Of a stretch of 64,000 nucleotides of DNA, positions 24,544-36,935 are shown piece after piece (positions within the stretch are counted from its first letter, which is position 1; every line of letters starts with the position of its first letter). Source of the stretch: Xiphophorus maculatus (Eukaryota > Chordata > Actinopteri > Cyprinodontiformes > Poeciliidae); the NCBI RefSeq assembly GCF_002775205.1, contig NC_036450.1:13597479-13661478 (forward strand). Reading direction: 5' to 3'. A program made the translations under genes and the position numbers. A model generated the notes under the pieces. It saw only the letters and a program-made list of their open reading frames with translations, did not search any database and was not told the origin of the DNA.

Positions 24544-27500
24544 CTATACCACAGTGCTGAGGGAGGACGTGCAGTCTGCGGGCAGAGGGGCGGGGGCGTG
24601 GCCATCTGTTGGCGTGTCAGGGCCCACCAGGAGGGTGCTGCTGTCTATGGAGTCCTCCCTCTCTTGAGACGATGGCACACAAACGGGCGCTGGAGCGGGG
24701 GAGTTGGGAAGTTCGGCCTCGAGCCCGTTGCCCAGAGAGTTCATCTGGCTCGGCACCACAGAGACTCCGCTGTGTCCTGGAGGCAACGATGGAGAGCGGA
24801 GAGGAGACGATCAGAGGTCAGCCAGGCTCAAACGATTAGACATGCACTGCAGAAACACTAAATCCTACAGGTCTAGTTTCTAGTGCAAATATCTTGTTAT
24901 AGTTGAAATAAGACTAAAATAATGTACAAGTCACCTTTCAGCAAGAAATATGAGTTTATTTTAAGTCAATAATTTCTTAATATTGATGAAAAAATACAAG
25001 TTATTAGTGAAATATTCTGCCAGTGGAACTAGTACTTTTTCATTATATGGAATTATCAACTTAAAACAAGCTCTTGTATAGCAAGATATTTTTATCAGAT
25101 TATTGAAATAATCGTCAACTAATTTAGTAATGGATTAATTGTTAACTGGGCATACAGACTCAAAAACAACATATTCAGAGCAATAATTAAGCCAAAACAG
25201 TTCATAATATACATACTTTTAAGATCAAAAGACTTTTGTCTCTCAGTTTTTTGTTTTTCACCTAAAACTCCTCAAGTGACATAATTTTAGCGTCACCTGG
25301 TTCTAATTCATTAAAAAAAATGCTATATTATGTTTATTTGCACCTTTTAAAGCATTTCTAATATTATGCAAATAAAGCTTAAGTGGTTAAATGAAAGCTT
25401 TGCAGAATGTGACAAATTTTTTAAATCATATTGTCAGCATAAATCGGTAGAATAATCAATAAGATATTCGCTAGCTCTACAGTTCACATGACGGGCTAGC
25501 CGGACAGGAGGAAGGACGTTCCTTACCAAAGTCCACGTAGAGGAAGGTGTCTGGGTTGATGGAGGCTTCGTACGGAGGAGGGGGGTCGTCTGGGTGAAGG
25601 ATGTCGGCATATTTGTAGGCGGCGTACGGCGGAGGCGGCTCCTGGAAATGAAAAGCCCCGCCTTCGCCATCATCAGACAGGTGCAGAGGAGTGAGACCGG
25701 TGCCGAAGGCATCTGGGCCGTAGTCGAAGCCCGGCACTCGTCTTCCGAGGTTGAAGTGGTGCACTGAGGAAAACAAACATAAAAAAACGAGAAATGTGAC
25801 TGCTGTCGTTAGAAAATGCCCACTAATCAAAGCTTAAATAGAGACAACAGCATCATTAAAAGCCGAAGCTGCAAATCAGTCACAGGATTATAAATAGTGT
25901 GTTATTTATCCCAATTCATCCGATTAAACTAAATGACATCATATTGATCGGTTGAGGCTTACAGTTGCCTCCGATCAGAGTCTCGATGCGTTCGCGTCTT
26001 CTCTGACGAAGTCTGTGCACCATGAAGAGCAGCAGCGACAGGATGAGGAAGGACGAGATGCAGCTGACGATCAGCCTCATCCCACTGGCCATCGAGTCAA
26101 ACAGAGTGCTGCCATCTGAGGGGAAAGAAAAAATAAATAAATAAGAATTTCGTTTGTGGATTTAAGCACAATCGGAACCGTACAACTAGTTAATAGTTTA
26201 AATTAATTGCAATGAATCAATTATTGAAATAATCGTTACTAATTTTATAATCAATTAACAGTTAACTGAAGTATATGGACCCAAAAAAGACATTTGCTGA
26301 AAGAACAACATACTGAAAGTAATAATTAAGCCAAAAATGTACCAAAAATATAATCAATGTGTATTTAAAATAAAAAAAACAGCCTTTGTCTGTAAGTATG
26401 TTCTGCCTTAAACCCCCCAAGTGTCGTAGTTTTGGCTTAAACTGGTTCAAATGCTGTTGGAAAAAAGAAAAAAAATTCCTATTCAACACGTTTTTTTCTA
26501 TTCAATTATTAATTGGTTAATCCCCCAAAACAAACAGATCAGCCCTAGACTGTATTAATGTCAAGTCAAGCATAAAGTGCAGAACTTTTCACATGTGGAT
26601 GTTAGAATAATTTTTTTCACTGCACTAGTTGCGGCCCAAGTCTACATTTCTTGTAGTACTTAAGATTCTGCAGTAACAGGTATAAATATTCAGAGTTTCC
26701 TTGTATAAACACACAGCGGCAGAGACCAAAAGATGAACACAAGTACCGGGATCCAGGCAGGTGAACTTGCAGCACTCTTTGGGATCCTTCTGAAAGCGAG
26801 TGCAGCCCTGCGGCCGCTCACACAGCGCCGCCACACACATCTCTGGCTCGCCGTCATGACACGTGCAGCTCAGACACGGGTCGTCCCCCTTCGGGGTGAA
26901 GTAGTAGCCCTCATTTACTACATTGTCTTTTATATCTACACATGTTTGCCCTGTGTAGAAAGTAACCAAAAATGAAGAAATATTAATGAAACAGCTGATT
27001 ATAGACATATCTGGAAGCAAACAGAGTGAGCACATACTCCTCTTGCAGAGGAACGGGAACTTCTTGTAGCAGTTCTCAGCGTCCCAGCTGTGCAGGCCGT
27101 GTTCATTCATGCTCTTGCTCTGGAAGCGCTGCAGCTGGGCGCAGAAGACGTTGTCCTGAGAGGGAGAGGTCTCCCCAAACTTCTCCAGGCCCTCAGGCGG
27201 CCAAATCACCTGCATGGACCCTGTGAGGAAACATCACATCCTTAATGCCCAGCCCAGATCACAGACTATTCAACTCTTCTTCCTTTATTACCTTTCGAAG
27301 CCACTTCCCAACGGCCCTCCAAGGTGTGACTTCGATTGGTGATCACATACTGATAGCCCACCCAAAACCTGGACACGATATATTACATTACTACATGCTG
27401 AGTCCAAGGACTTATTTCTGGGTTCATGAACTGACACATTTTCACCACTAGACGGCAGGCTATCACTCTATCAGCTCTGAGTCCATTTGCTCAAACATTT

Positions 27501-30500
27501 ATGGATCATATAAAGAAATCTGAATCTGTCAGTAATGACAGAGGATTAGGACTGAAACGATTAATCAGGATGAATTGATTACTAAAATAATGGTAAACTA
27601 ATTTAGTAATCAATTAATCGTTAATTAATCACAGTTTGCTGAAAAAACATATTCACAACAGTAATTAAGAGTAAATTAGACAAAATACATCTACATTTTG
27701 TTTTTAAGATACACACAGGTTTGTCTTTGAAACTAAAATTCCTCAAGTTTTAGGTTCAAATTTACTAAATGAACGCTATATTATTGCATTTTAAAAAAGA
27801 AAATGTTTATCTTATGTAAAAAAAAAGACACTGAATTAGTTGTTTGTATCTTTAAAAGTATCTCTAATATTGTATTTAAAAAAAACGTCAAAGTTTCAAT
27901 GAAAAATCTGCCGAATATACCAGTTTTATCCAATTAATTGATTAGCCGTCAGAACAACAGAGTCCTACAGAGCATCAACTTCAGGTAAATGTTCCCGAGG
28001 TAAGAAAGTAAACATCAACTCACGTGCACTGTTCTCTGCGCTCACACACTTTGTCGTCAAAGTCCAGCTCGATCTCCAGTATGAACTGGAGCTCTTCGCT
28101 GGTCACGAACGTAGCCAAGGAGCCATTAACCTTCTGGCACGTATCCACGGCCTTCCAGTAGTTCTCGTTCTTCAGGTAGACTTTGTAGCAGCTGGCCGTC
28201 TTCTCATAGTGATGCCAGCCGTTGGGACACTTCTCTGTAAGTAGGGAGGACAATTTGACAGGTGCAGTGAATAAAGCTACAGGAGCACTGAGATAAAAGT
28301 GAGATGCTTACTGTTGAAGCGAACCGGCTGAGCCACGCCGATGACGTCTTCTACGTTCTCGTATCCATTCTCAAAGCGATACCTCTCCGCCTTTATAACT
28401 GCAAAACATTTTGATTATCAGTCAGTTGCACTTGCAGACCACACATATGATCCCTGGAACAAAGAACAAGATAATTACACAACCCAAACCGATCAACTTT
28501 GAGTCAAAAGATCAAGCAGGAAGACCCAGATCTGGGGACAGGAAAAGTAGCTGGAAAGCTTTGCAGATTTTAGCCTCTTCTAAGTATGATTAGCAGTTTA
28601 ATGAGATTAAGATCTGGACAGACGGAAGAAGCCTGGCATTGTCTACACACAACAAACTCTCCTCCTGCAACAAGGCCATCGAAGTGGTAGCAAATCAGGA
28701 GAAACTGACTATATTTGCCTGTCGATGCAGGCAAATATACATGGACAAAAAATGTCCGTGTAGTAAAAGAATACATTATCTCTTCTTGGAGCCAGAGGCC
28801 GAATGATTACTTTGCAGCATGCTAAAGGTCACTTGTAAAATCACAGGAGCAGAGTTCCTTCAGAAGCACATAATAAAAAAGTTAATGCATCTTAAAGGGG
28901 ATGTTTAATAAGCATGAAGGTAATTTCTACTGACAGGACTTCCTTTGATAGATAAGTTTATACCTGGCACTAAAATCCAATCAAAGATCACCAACTTTCT
29001 ACAGAGGCCATAGCTCCAAACCGCCACAAGTCATGCAGCCTTCAGATTAACTCAAGAACAGCTTCATGGAGAGCTGCATCCAGTCGTTACAATGCAAAGC
29101 TTCAGATGGAGTGAAATAAAGCATGCTGCCACTAAACTCTGGAGCAGTGGGGAAAGTTCTCTGGAAGAATGAGTCATGTCTCTCTAATGTAATAGTCTGG
29201 GTTTAGCAGCTGTGTGGATTACAACGTTAATGTGATAATCCAACTTCTGAGTCTGATAAATCAACTGGAACACTTGCCAAGAATTGAGAATCTTTCAAAC
29301 GCTGACTTCAAGATCCAAAATGCACAAGGTTTCCCCCAGAAAACTTACTAAGCCCGGTGGTTGGGGCAGTCATTTGTCCAGCGGTCCGTCGTGTTTTTGA
29401 TTTAAAAAATGTTTAAAGTTGACAGGAAACTTGAAAATATCACTTTATAATTATGTGTTATTGAAGATGAGAAGATTAATACCTGAGCACCAGCTATAAA
29501 GTCTTAAAAATGCAAACATTAAAAAAACTTTAATAAATAAGCAATGCTTATCCTGGTGGGGGCACAAGTAAAGCCTGGTGGCCTGCCAGGCTTATAATGC
29601 ACTGGGGGAAACCCAGCCGCCGCTCCAAAAACAAAGCCTCCATTAACTGGAATTACACCTGCTAATGAAATCATTTCTTTGGTTACACGAGTATCCGTTA
29701 AGCTTATCTTGTGTTTTCACATCTTCTGCATATTATGACCAAGCAAAAGAAATACTTCTGTTTAAAATTTACTAAAAAAATTAACATTTCTAAATGGTTG
29801 TAAATATTGAATTCCAGGTGGATTGTTAGATGTGAAGATGAAAACGTGATCATATTTTCTTCTACTTCAGGAGTTTGTAGCCTTATTGAAGAATGAAAAA
29901 GGGGCCAGTGTGAAACTGTAATCAGGTGTACCCCACCAGCATTAACGCAAAGCCTGAACAGCTACTCCTTTATGGAGGTCACACGCTGTACTCAATCCTT
30001 CTAATAATTCCTATTATGCAATCAGGGATCCGGGGATAAGACGTCAGGATTTAGGGACAAACAATAGGATTTCGGTCAAAAGGCTTAGCTCTGTAACATC
30101 TATACACTGTGAGGGGATCAACAGAATGGTAAACAAAAACAGAGACTTAAACCCTGTATAATCCTGTTTTTATACCACTAGTCCTGATTTGTTTGTTTAT
30201 TAATATTTATGCTTTTTGGGGAATATGGAGGTTTGTTGATACTAATCACTCACTGCAAAAGTAAACAGTAACTCTAGGGAAGAATACACCAAATGTGCCC
30301 TTATGTATGAAAGATGCACAACACAATACAGATTGATGCAATTTCTCTACATCCCGAAGGGACCATAGGAGCAGTCATATTTCTTTTTTAAAAGCTGTTC
30401 GCCTGTGATTTGATCTTTAATGCCTGAAACATCCTGTGTGCTGCAGGCCCCCAGAGAAATCTAAGCTCCAGAAGCACAGGTGTTAGAATGGCTGTATAAT

Positions 30501-33500
30501 GGGAGTCGAACTTACGGGGACAGTCCATCTCGTCGCTTTTGTCCTCGCATGCTGTCCAGCCGTCACACTGCCAGGACATCGGGATACACTGCATCTTCCC
30601 ACTGCGGCAGGCGAACTGCCCAGTGTTGCAGCGCTGCTCTGAAACACAACAAGATGGGTTGTGTGGTTAAATGTGTGCAACTTGAACACCTTTTGAAACA
30701 AGAAAAAACACAGCAGGGATATAAAATACGCATGAAGAGCTTTAAAGGTAGCAAAATAAGCGTTTAAAATCATAGATGATGGTGGTTGAAATGGCTGCAA
30801 ACAGGTGTCAACTGTGGGGCAAACTATTTTAGAAACTATTCAGCCTTCTTCTCATGTTCTCTACAGATGTTAATCTCCCAAAAGAGTGATAATAAAAGAC
30901 AGATTCATAAATTTGCAGACAAATTTGATCTTGTCTGCACATTTTCAAACAGGCATCTGCTTTGTGTCAAACAGCATGTTAAGGCAATCTGTTTCAAAGA
31001 ATCATTCGTCATACTGCCAAGATCAGGTCACCGAAGTAAAAACAACAATACTGCTCTTATTAAGTTATCAAAAAAAAAAAAAAAAAAGAACAGCCTCAAG
31101 ACTTCAGCTGACCAGAACTTAACCTCTACAGTCGATGACATTCGATAAGGACAAAAGGCACTGAACCGTCAGCTTCATTGCTTCATGTTTTTACTTCAAA
31201 TATGACCTTTAAGTTTCTTCTCAGAAAACTATTTTAGGGATTGGGTAACAGAGGACTTTAGACAAAACTTTCCTAATTGGAAAATATTCTGACAATTTTG
31301 TAAAACAACGTTTTGTGGATGCTGGTCCTTTCTCAGAAAACGATAACTCAACTATACAGAAAAAAAAAAGAAAAAAAAAAAAAACTTTCTTACCTGACAA
31401 TAATCTTGCCAGAGCTAGCCGTGGACCTGAAATAAATACAGACAATAATAATATGACTATCTAGTTAATTACTGTTTCATTTTTTCCTACAATTCAAATA
31501 AGTCACTACATTGCAAGTTTAATGATGGTATGATGTGATAAATCAATGGTTCAAAGCCAAACAAAAAAAAAATGTTTTTACATTTTCATCATCCTAAATA
31601 TCAGTACAGATTATTTTAAATAATTCATATCCTAGTTTCCCAAACCCTTTCTGATCCACATTGTGAATGCATGTCAGCCACATGCAGTGTTACCAAGTTG
31701 AGTCATACGATCATGCTTTGCAAGGTCAATTTTGAAAACTCAGCTCATTTTTATGTGCACAGCTTGCAGAATGCATTTAGGAAGTGCACATTATTGTGTT
31801 GAACAACCTGAATATGTTTTAAAGCCTCGACACCGATATTCACAGTGAAAGAGAGACTGTACTGGCTGTTTCATCTTCACATGTAAAATGACCTCCAATC
31901 CCCGCTGTGCTCACACATGGAACCTCCCTGCAACCTTCTGAGGAAACTCACCAACGGGTAACGTCAAAATGGAAAATAAAAACGCCAGAATTATCCTTGA
32001 AATTCAGCTCAATGCTCCGAACAAAAACAGGAGCAAACACCAGTTTAAAGTAAGCTGTAGAGAAGTGTTGTTAGGACATTGAGTCACTTCCTTAAAGTTA
32101 TTAACTCTGTGTTAGAAGGCTTATCAAGGCTGTCCTTCAGAAACTCACTTTGCGAAAACAAGAGTGAAAAATAAGCAACATTTTAATACCGGTGTTCTTT
32201 CACTTAGAAACATTTTTTTGATGTGTAGACAATTTACAGCCCAGTGTGGCCTGGGGAAAAAAAAAAAACAACAACTAACCAAAGTGAACAGTTTTGACTG
32301 TGTAAAAAATTGCTTGCCACTTCTGCTATTTTAATGGACTAACAAGAAGTTGATAATCACATTTTTTTCCCCAAACTTCAGTTTCAGTTCTGATTTGATG
32401 AATGCAAAAGGTAAGTAGTACCACTGGACTACCTCATTTTATGAGGAAATGTTAACACTGTTCGTGCAGAAGTAGAGGTAGTAACAATTGAAACTTCAAA
32501 AATATATAAAATTATATTCCAGACAGTAGCTGAGATGTTATTCACAGAAATCTCTCTCAAAGAAATCTGTTTTCACCTCGTTTCAGAATGAGTAAACATT
32601 GAATCGCCCAGTCATACAAGTTTTTTTTTTTAAGAAAAGGTCTTAATTTGAGTCAGGAATGTCAAGAGGATCAGGAGTGTTTTCCAGGTTTCTACAGGGG
32701 GGCATAACGCAATCCAAAACCTTTTCCCAACCACACAGAGAACCCCAACAGATAAATATCAAAGTGATCTTTATACACAGTTTAATATTTCCTATGAACA
32801 ATTAATTTGAATGAATTAACAATTAATTAACAGATTTAATTGTTGCAAAATGATGCCAGACAAAAGCTGAAATGAACTTTTTCATGTTTTAAATGAGTAA
32901 ATCACAAATCTTCAGTCTATTTTAAGTCCACAAAAACCTGCAGCAAACGGTTATTTCAAAATATGCTGGCTGTGAGAAGTTTCAGTACGCTATTTTATTT
33001 TATTTTAGTCTCTAACATAACACCCCAGTTGAAGTAGTCAGAACAAACTCTTGTGTGGTATTTCAGCCAGCCACGGTTTAATGCTAAAATCCATTCTCCA
33101 CATTACTGGAGCAAACCAGAGGTCATGAAAATAACCTCAGAAACTCTTGAGAGGCCCATCATGTGTACCAGACCCTACCACAATGTTGCACAAGGTTACG
33201 CCACAGTGTGCAGTGTTATGCACGATGCACACGCAAGAGTTGCTTCCATCGTTCGACCATAAAAAAAGATTGTTTATTGTTTGATTATCTCCTTTTAATT
33301 TATACTTGACTTATAAAAGTCTGTTTCCTTATTTTAAAAATACACTTTGCACTATTAAATATTAAATTAAGCTAAGTAAACATTACAAAATGTAAGCTTA
33401 CACTTCCTTGATGTAAGCTTACATTTTGTAAGACTTTGTGTTGTGAAATACATCTGTTGTGTAAAAATAAGGATGCAACGAGTTTTAAAATTGATGGATG

Positions 33501-34994
33501 CCGAATGGCTGCATGATTGCTAAATAACATCCTGCTAAAATTAAAGCAGGTTCTATTAATACTTTTATTATCCACCTAAATTATATGAGTAGCAATTTTG
33601 TTTCTTTTTCAGTACTTAAAATCCTTGTCAAGTAGCTCTCAAGTAGATAAGACAGTAACAGACTGTGAAAAATATCATCACCCAAACAACCAGCAGACGT
33701 TTCCAAACATGCACTGAGTGAACTCTACACATTGTTCTCAAAAGCGTTAGACATCTTGATGAAATGTGCACACAAATGACCTTCACACTGAGGGCTAAAG
33801 CTATGGAAATACAACAGCAAAGCTCTGACTCATCTTTTAACCCCTCTAAAAACCTAATTTGATTACAAACTGAAAAGAAGCGGTCAAATAAATGCCCACA
33901 ACACAAATATAAACAATGTTGTCCTTTTTCCTTTTAATTTGCTCTCTAGGTAGGAGGTCAGTCCTCTGGTTAGAGCCAAACAATAATGAGTTTATCCTTG
34001 AGCTCCACTGATAACGGTTACTCTAATCCACACAATTGGCGGGATCACGAGACCAAGCTTGAAGGAAACCACAGATGCATTTGTCTTGTGGTGATGCTTA
34101 CAAAACTTTTTACAGAAGATCATTCAAAGCACCAATACATGCTTTTGGTTGAGGAAAATCCACACTTCCTTGATTGATAAAAAAAAAGACATCTAAACAG
34201 ATAATAGAGTAGTATTACAGTAAAGTGGTGCATTATTTAGAGCAAACATATTTTAGAATACTTTTAATGTCTGTGGTTTTACTGTAATGCTTTTTAGGTG
34301 TTGCAACACAGGGTTTTCGCTTAACCAAATCATCTTTATCGACAGCAGTAACAACTGTTAGTATTTTTTCTACCAAGTCTGTTGTGTTTAATGGTGGAGA
34401 TGAATGTGAGCCAGGTTTGGTGATGCAGGGAGATGAATCCCTTTCATGCATTTTAAATTACAGATTAGGTGAAGAAGACCAACCTAAGATTGCAGTGATT
34501 AAATTAACTAATTAAACTAAATTAGGGTGCACCATTTTAATGAGGAATTAAAGTATAATTAACCGAAGTTAGCAGCTTTGATTTAAAAACAATACATAAA
34601 TAATAAAATAAAAACAATGAAGTCCAATATTTTGCATTTAACTAAATGCATATCTGCTTGCTGTTGCAAGTGACCTAGTTTTGGAGTGAAATACAGATAC
34701 TGCGTACACAGCTAGCTGGAGCTGCACCCCGAACTGCAGCAGCAGGGAGACAGGTTGGAAACTACCAGAGTCCCAGGTCTGACCAACAGGCCGCTGCGCC
34801 TGACCTGCAGCTGTAAATCTGTTTCTCCCACCTTTTTTTTTTTTTTAGTCGAGCAAACGGAACAGGAACACATGCCCCCCAAAAAATAAACAAACTTGGG
34901 TTTATTTACCTGTCCGTGGTGGGTCCGTTAGTGTGAGAACGAAGAGAAGAGAGAAGAGGAGGACGAAACTGCTGCTGTCAGCCTTCGGCAACAT
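24544..34994 (-). CDS. dgcr2: DGCR2 integral membrane receptor (LDLa, C-type lectin, VWC, TM)
   Basis: Single-pass surface protein, an adhesion-receptor candidate in the DiGeorge region. Core exons in transcript order: 34994-34910, 30638-30516, 28398-28312, 28234-28024, 27368-27292, 27220-27038, 26950-26747, 26115-25963, 25763-25527 and 24776-24544. They give 1593 bp, 530 aa (human 550). Residues 1-28 hold the signal peptide; the LDLa repeat is 29-69 (CNTGQFAC to SDEMDC); the C-type lectin-like region is about 99-255 ([18 protein letters not shown] to [10 protein letters not shown]); the Cys-rich VWC is about 256-323; the TM helix is about 338-356. The tail has two PPPPY motifs, candidate WW-domain E3 docking sites, and ends SSLSTVV, close to human SSLNTVV. 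A possible extra 33-nt exon lies in intron 1 (separate entry). Confidence 0.95.
24868..25090. mobile_element. Truncated relative of the ca15-intron MITE
   Basis: Shares TCTAGTTTCTAGTGCAAATA, then GTTGAAATAAGAC, with the element at 17083. Its far end is lost where repeat copy C begins. Confidence 0.55.
25085..25480 (-). repeat. AATCGATTAATCG-family repeat, copy C
   Basis: Reverse orientation to copies A and B. It holds the complement of the core (TTTTAGCGTCACCTGG) and the AT-rich ATCGTCAACTAATTTAG end. Confidence 0.6.
26190..26550 (-). repeat. AATCGATTAATCG-family repeat, copy D
   Basis: Contains TTATTGAAATAATCG and GAACAACATACTGAAAGTAA as in copy C. It lies in the dgcr2 intron before the VWC exon. 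Confidence 0.6.
27549..27960 (-). repeat. AATCGATTAATCG-family repeat, copy E
   Basis: Begins GACTGAAACGATTAATC and contains TAATTTAGTAATCAATTAAT. It ends near a dgcr2 acceptor region, within intron 27369-28023. Confidence 0.6.
28399..30515 (-). other. dgcr2 intron with a foldback element
   Basis: 2.1 kb intron. Apart from the MITE-like element at 29328-29613, no gene or repeat is recognised. Confidence 0.6.
29328..29613. mobile_element. MITE-like foldback element
   Basis: Starts GGTTTCCCCCAG and ends CTGGGGGAAACC, a perfect 12-bp inverted repeat. Further inside, TAAGCCCGGTGG and GGCCTGCCAGGCTTATAA continue the pairing imperfectly. Length 286 bp, no open frame. No clear target-site duplication was found. 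Confidence 0.6.
31394..31426 (-). CDS. dgcr2: Candidate 33-nt symmetric microexon of dgcr2
   Basis: In intron 1, a 33-nt open segment is flanked by an acceptor (ATTTATTTCAG) and a strong donor (CAG then GTAAGAAAG). It is phase 1-1, so inclusion keeps frame and inserts 11 residues ([11 protein letters not shown]) between the signal peptide and the LDLa domain. The human protein passes directly from signal peptide to this domain. It may be an optional microexon or a chance pseudo-exon. Confidence 0.35.
31427..34909 (-). other. dgcr2 intron 1 (distal part)
   Basis: 3.5 kb AT-rich intron with no recognised gene. It contains a perfect 20-bp hairpin at 33383-33431 (separate entry). The stretch 30639-31393, between the LDLa exon and the candidate microexon, is likewise featureless apart from A tracts near 31070 and 31360. 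Confidence 0.6.
33383..33431. repeat. Perfect 20-bp inverted repeat with 9-nt loop
   Basis: The left arm TTACAAAATGTAAGCTTACA (33383-33402) is exactly complementary to 33412-33431. Each arm contains the 12-bp palindrome TGTAAGCTTACA. Confidence 0.95.
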
Positions 34995-36935
34995 TTATCC
35001 TCCATTCATAGTAACTCCTCTATCCAGAAATGTAAAAATATACCGAGGTTCAGCAACGCCTTTCCCTTTTCTAAATTATAGCCGCAAAACGTTTAAAACT
35101 ACTTGTGCCCATTTTTGCCCACACAATGCGTCGACTAGAGAGCAGGCGCAAATAAAGCATAGTCGCAATAAGAGGCGAGGTTAATCTCTCCGAGCAGCAG
35201 CTAACGATAGCTAGCTGGCTGCCCCACCGTCACCGTCGACCGTTGGTACTCGGTGCAGAGCGGCGCTCATCCAAGATGGCTGCGGCCTCCCATCACAACA
35301 ATTCCAAACATTCGGCAGCGCACAGGCAGACCGTCAGCTGGAGGTGCTGCCGGGGCGGAGTCTGCCAGATTATACCCAAACAGACACTGTGTATGTGCGG
35401 GCCGGGTGGAGCCACAATGGGAGCAACTTTTTAACGCTGCTTACAGAGGCGGTGGAAGAGAGTTGAACCATTGGGGGCCCGCTGCTGTATTCCATACCGT
35501 TTCAGGAACAGAATTTTGTTATGAGAATTCTTCTGGTTGTAATAACAAGATATAAAACAAATTAGAACAAGCTTTATATTTTTGTTATACTGAGATTTAC
35601 ACCTTATAAAATGTCTGGTTTAAATATTGAAGGTACACAAGAGCAAAACATCAACACTTTGTGGGATATTTGAGTTGTCATTGATGAAATAGAGTGAGAA
35701 CTTGGAGAGTCAGAGGGAGCCCCTTTATATGGAAGCATTTAACAGCCAGAGCTAAGAAATAAACTCAGAAGCAGTTTCTCATAACAAAATTCAAAACTTT
35801 CTTGTTTTAATCAGATGAATGCTACATCTAATGATAACCAGAAACTCAGATTCAGATTCACTTTATTTTGGCAAATTAACAACTTTCTTGCTCTGGCCGC
35901 TAAGCAGTTAAGATACACTGGCCCATTAGCTCTGAGGGCTCACAAGTCTTCCAATGATGTTACTGTAAATCATACTCTACTAGCCTAGATACTATCACTA
36001 TTATATTAGCTAGTTTTAGATTTTTAGATCATTTTAGTTTGTACATGTTTTATTTTCAAACTACATGGTTGTTACTGTAGGTAAAGATGTCCTAACCTAG
36101 AAGCCAATAGTATTTCAGCTAATTTTAGCTTTTTAGCTCATTTTAACAAATACTGTTATGACCTTAGAGTTTAGCTTTGTAAACAGTGTTCTGCACAAAT
36201 TTTTGGATGGGAACTTTGCATTGACTGAAAGTTTTCACTCTTCTACAGGTTTTCTATTTGCATTTTGCAGGCTTTTGCTTTATTCTGCATCTTCTGCCTA
36301 TTTCTTACATTTCTGAAAGTCTTCTGTAGTTGTGCTTCTGCAATTTTCACTAAAATATTTAGCTTACAGCATTCACACTGCATTTTGTGCAGGAAATGCA
36401 AAATTTTCTAGTTTAATATGCATCTTTATTAGGGGTGCCTGTAAAGACGCATAAAGCCAAAGTAAATTTCTTTGGCTTTAAAAAAATAATAATAAAATAC
36501 TACTGTGATGTTACATACTGCGCACTATAAAGCTGATTTAAATCTGTTGATGTAAAAACCGCACCAAAAATGATACTGGACAAAATGACCACATTTATAT
36601 TTTGAATTGTAAAAATCCAAAAGTCGAACATTTTATAACATTTTGAAGTAACAGAAACAAACACTGATATATTGTGCTTGGCTTTATGATCCCATGTGTT
36701 TGTATACGTTTTAAGAACCACACTAGATCGTAATAAATACATAATCACTCAAATTTTCCACTTCAAAAAGGAAATACTGAGAACACTGGACAAGATGCAT
36801 TTCACAGAGACACTAATAATCATATCTGCCATTGAATTAAGCAACAGGACATTAGAAATCCTCTTCTCGTACGTTTTAATAAAGACTTTTTTTTAAACAG
36901 AAGTTTTTAAATGTTTGAACTTAGAGCGGCTTTTC
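34995..36935. other. dgcr2 promoter/5' UTR and spacer to ess2
   Basis: About 35100-35450 is CpG-rich and should hold the dgcr2 transcription start. 35500-36935 is AT-rich spacer including the ess2 3' UTR. No gene is supported; the TSSK2-like gene that lies here in mammals is not seen. Confidence 0.5.

Noticed and set aside
26625-27215. 196-codon minus-strand frame as a separate protein
   Set aside because: It reads two dgcr2 exons through their intron; the spliced model matches DGCR2.
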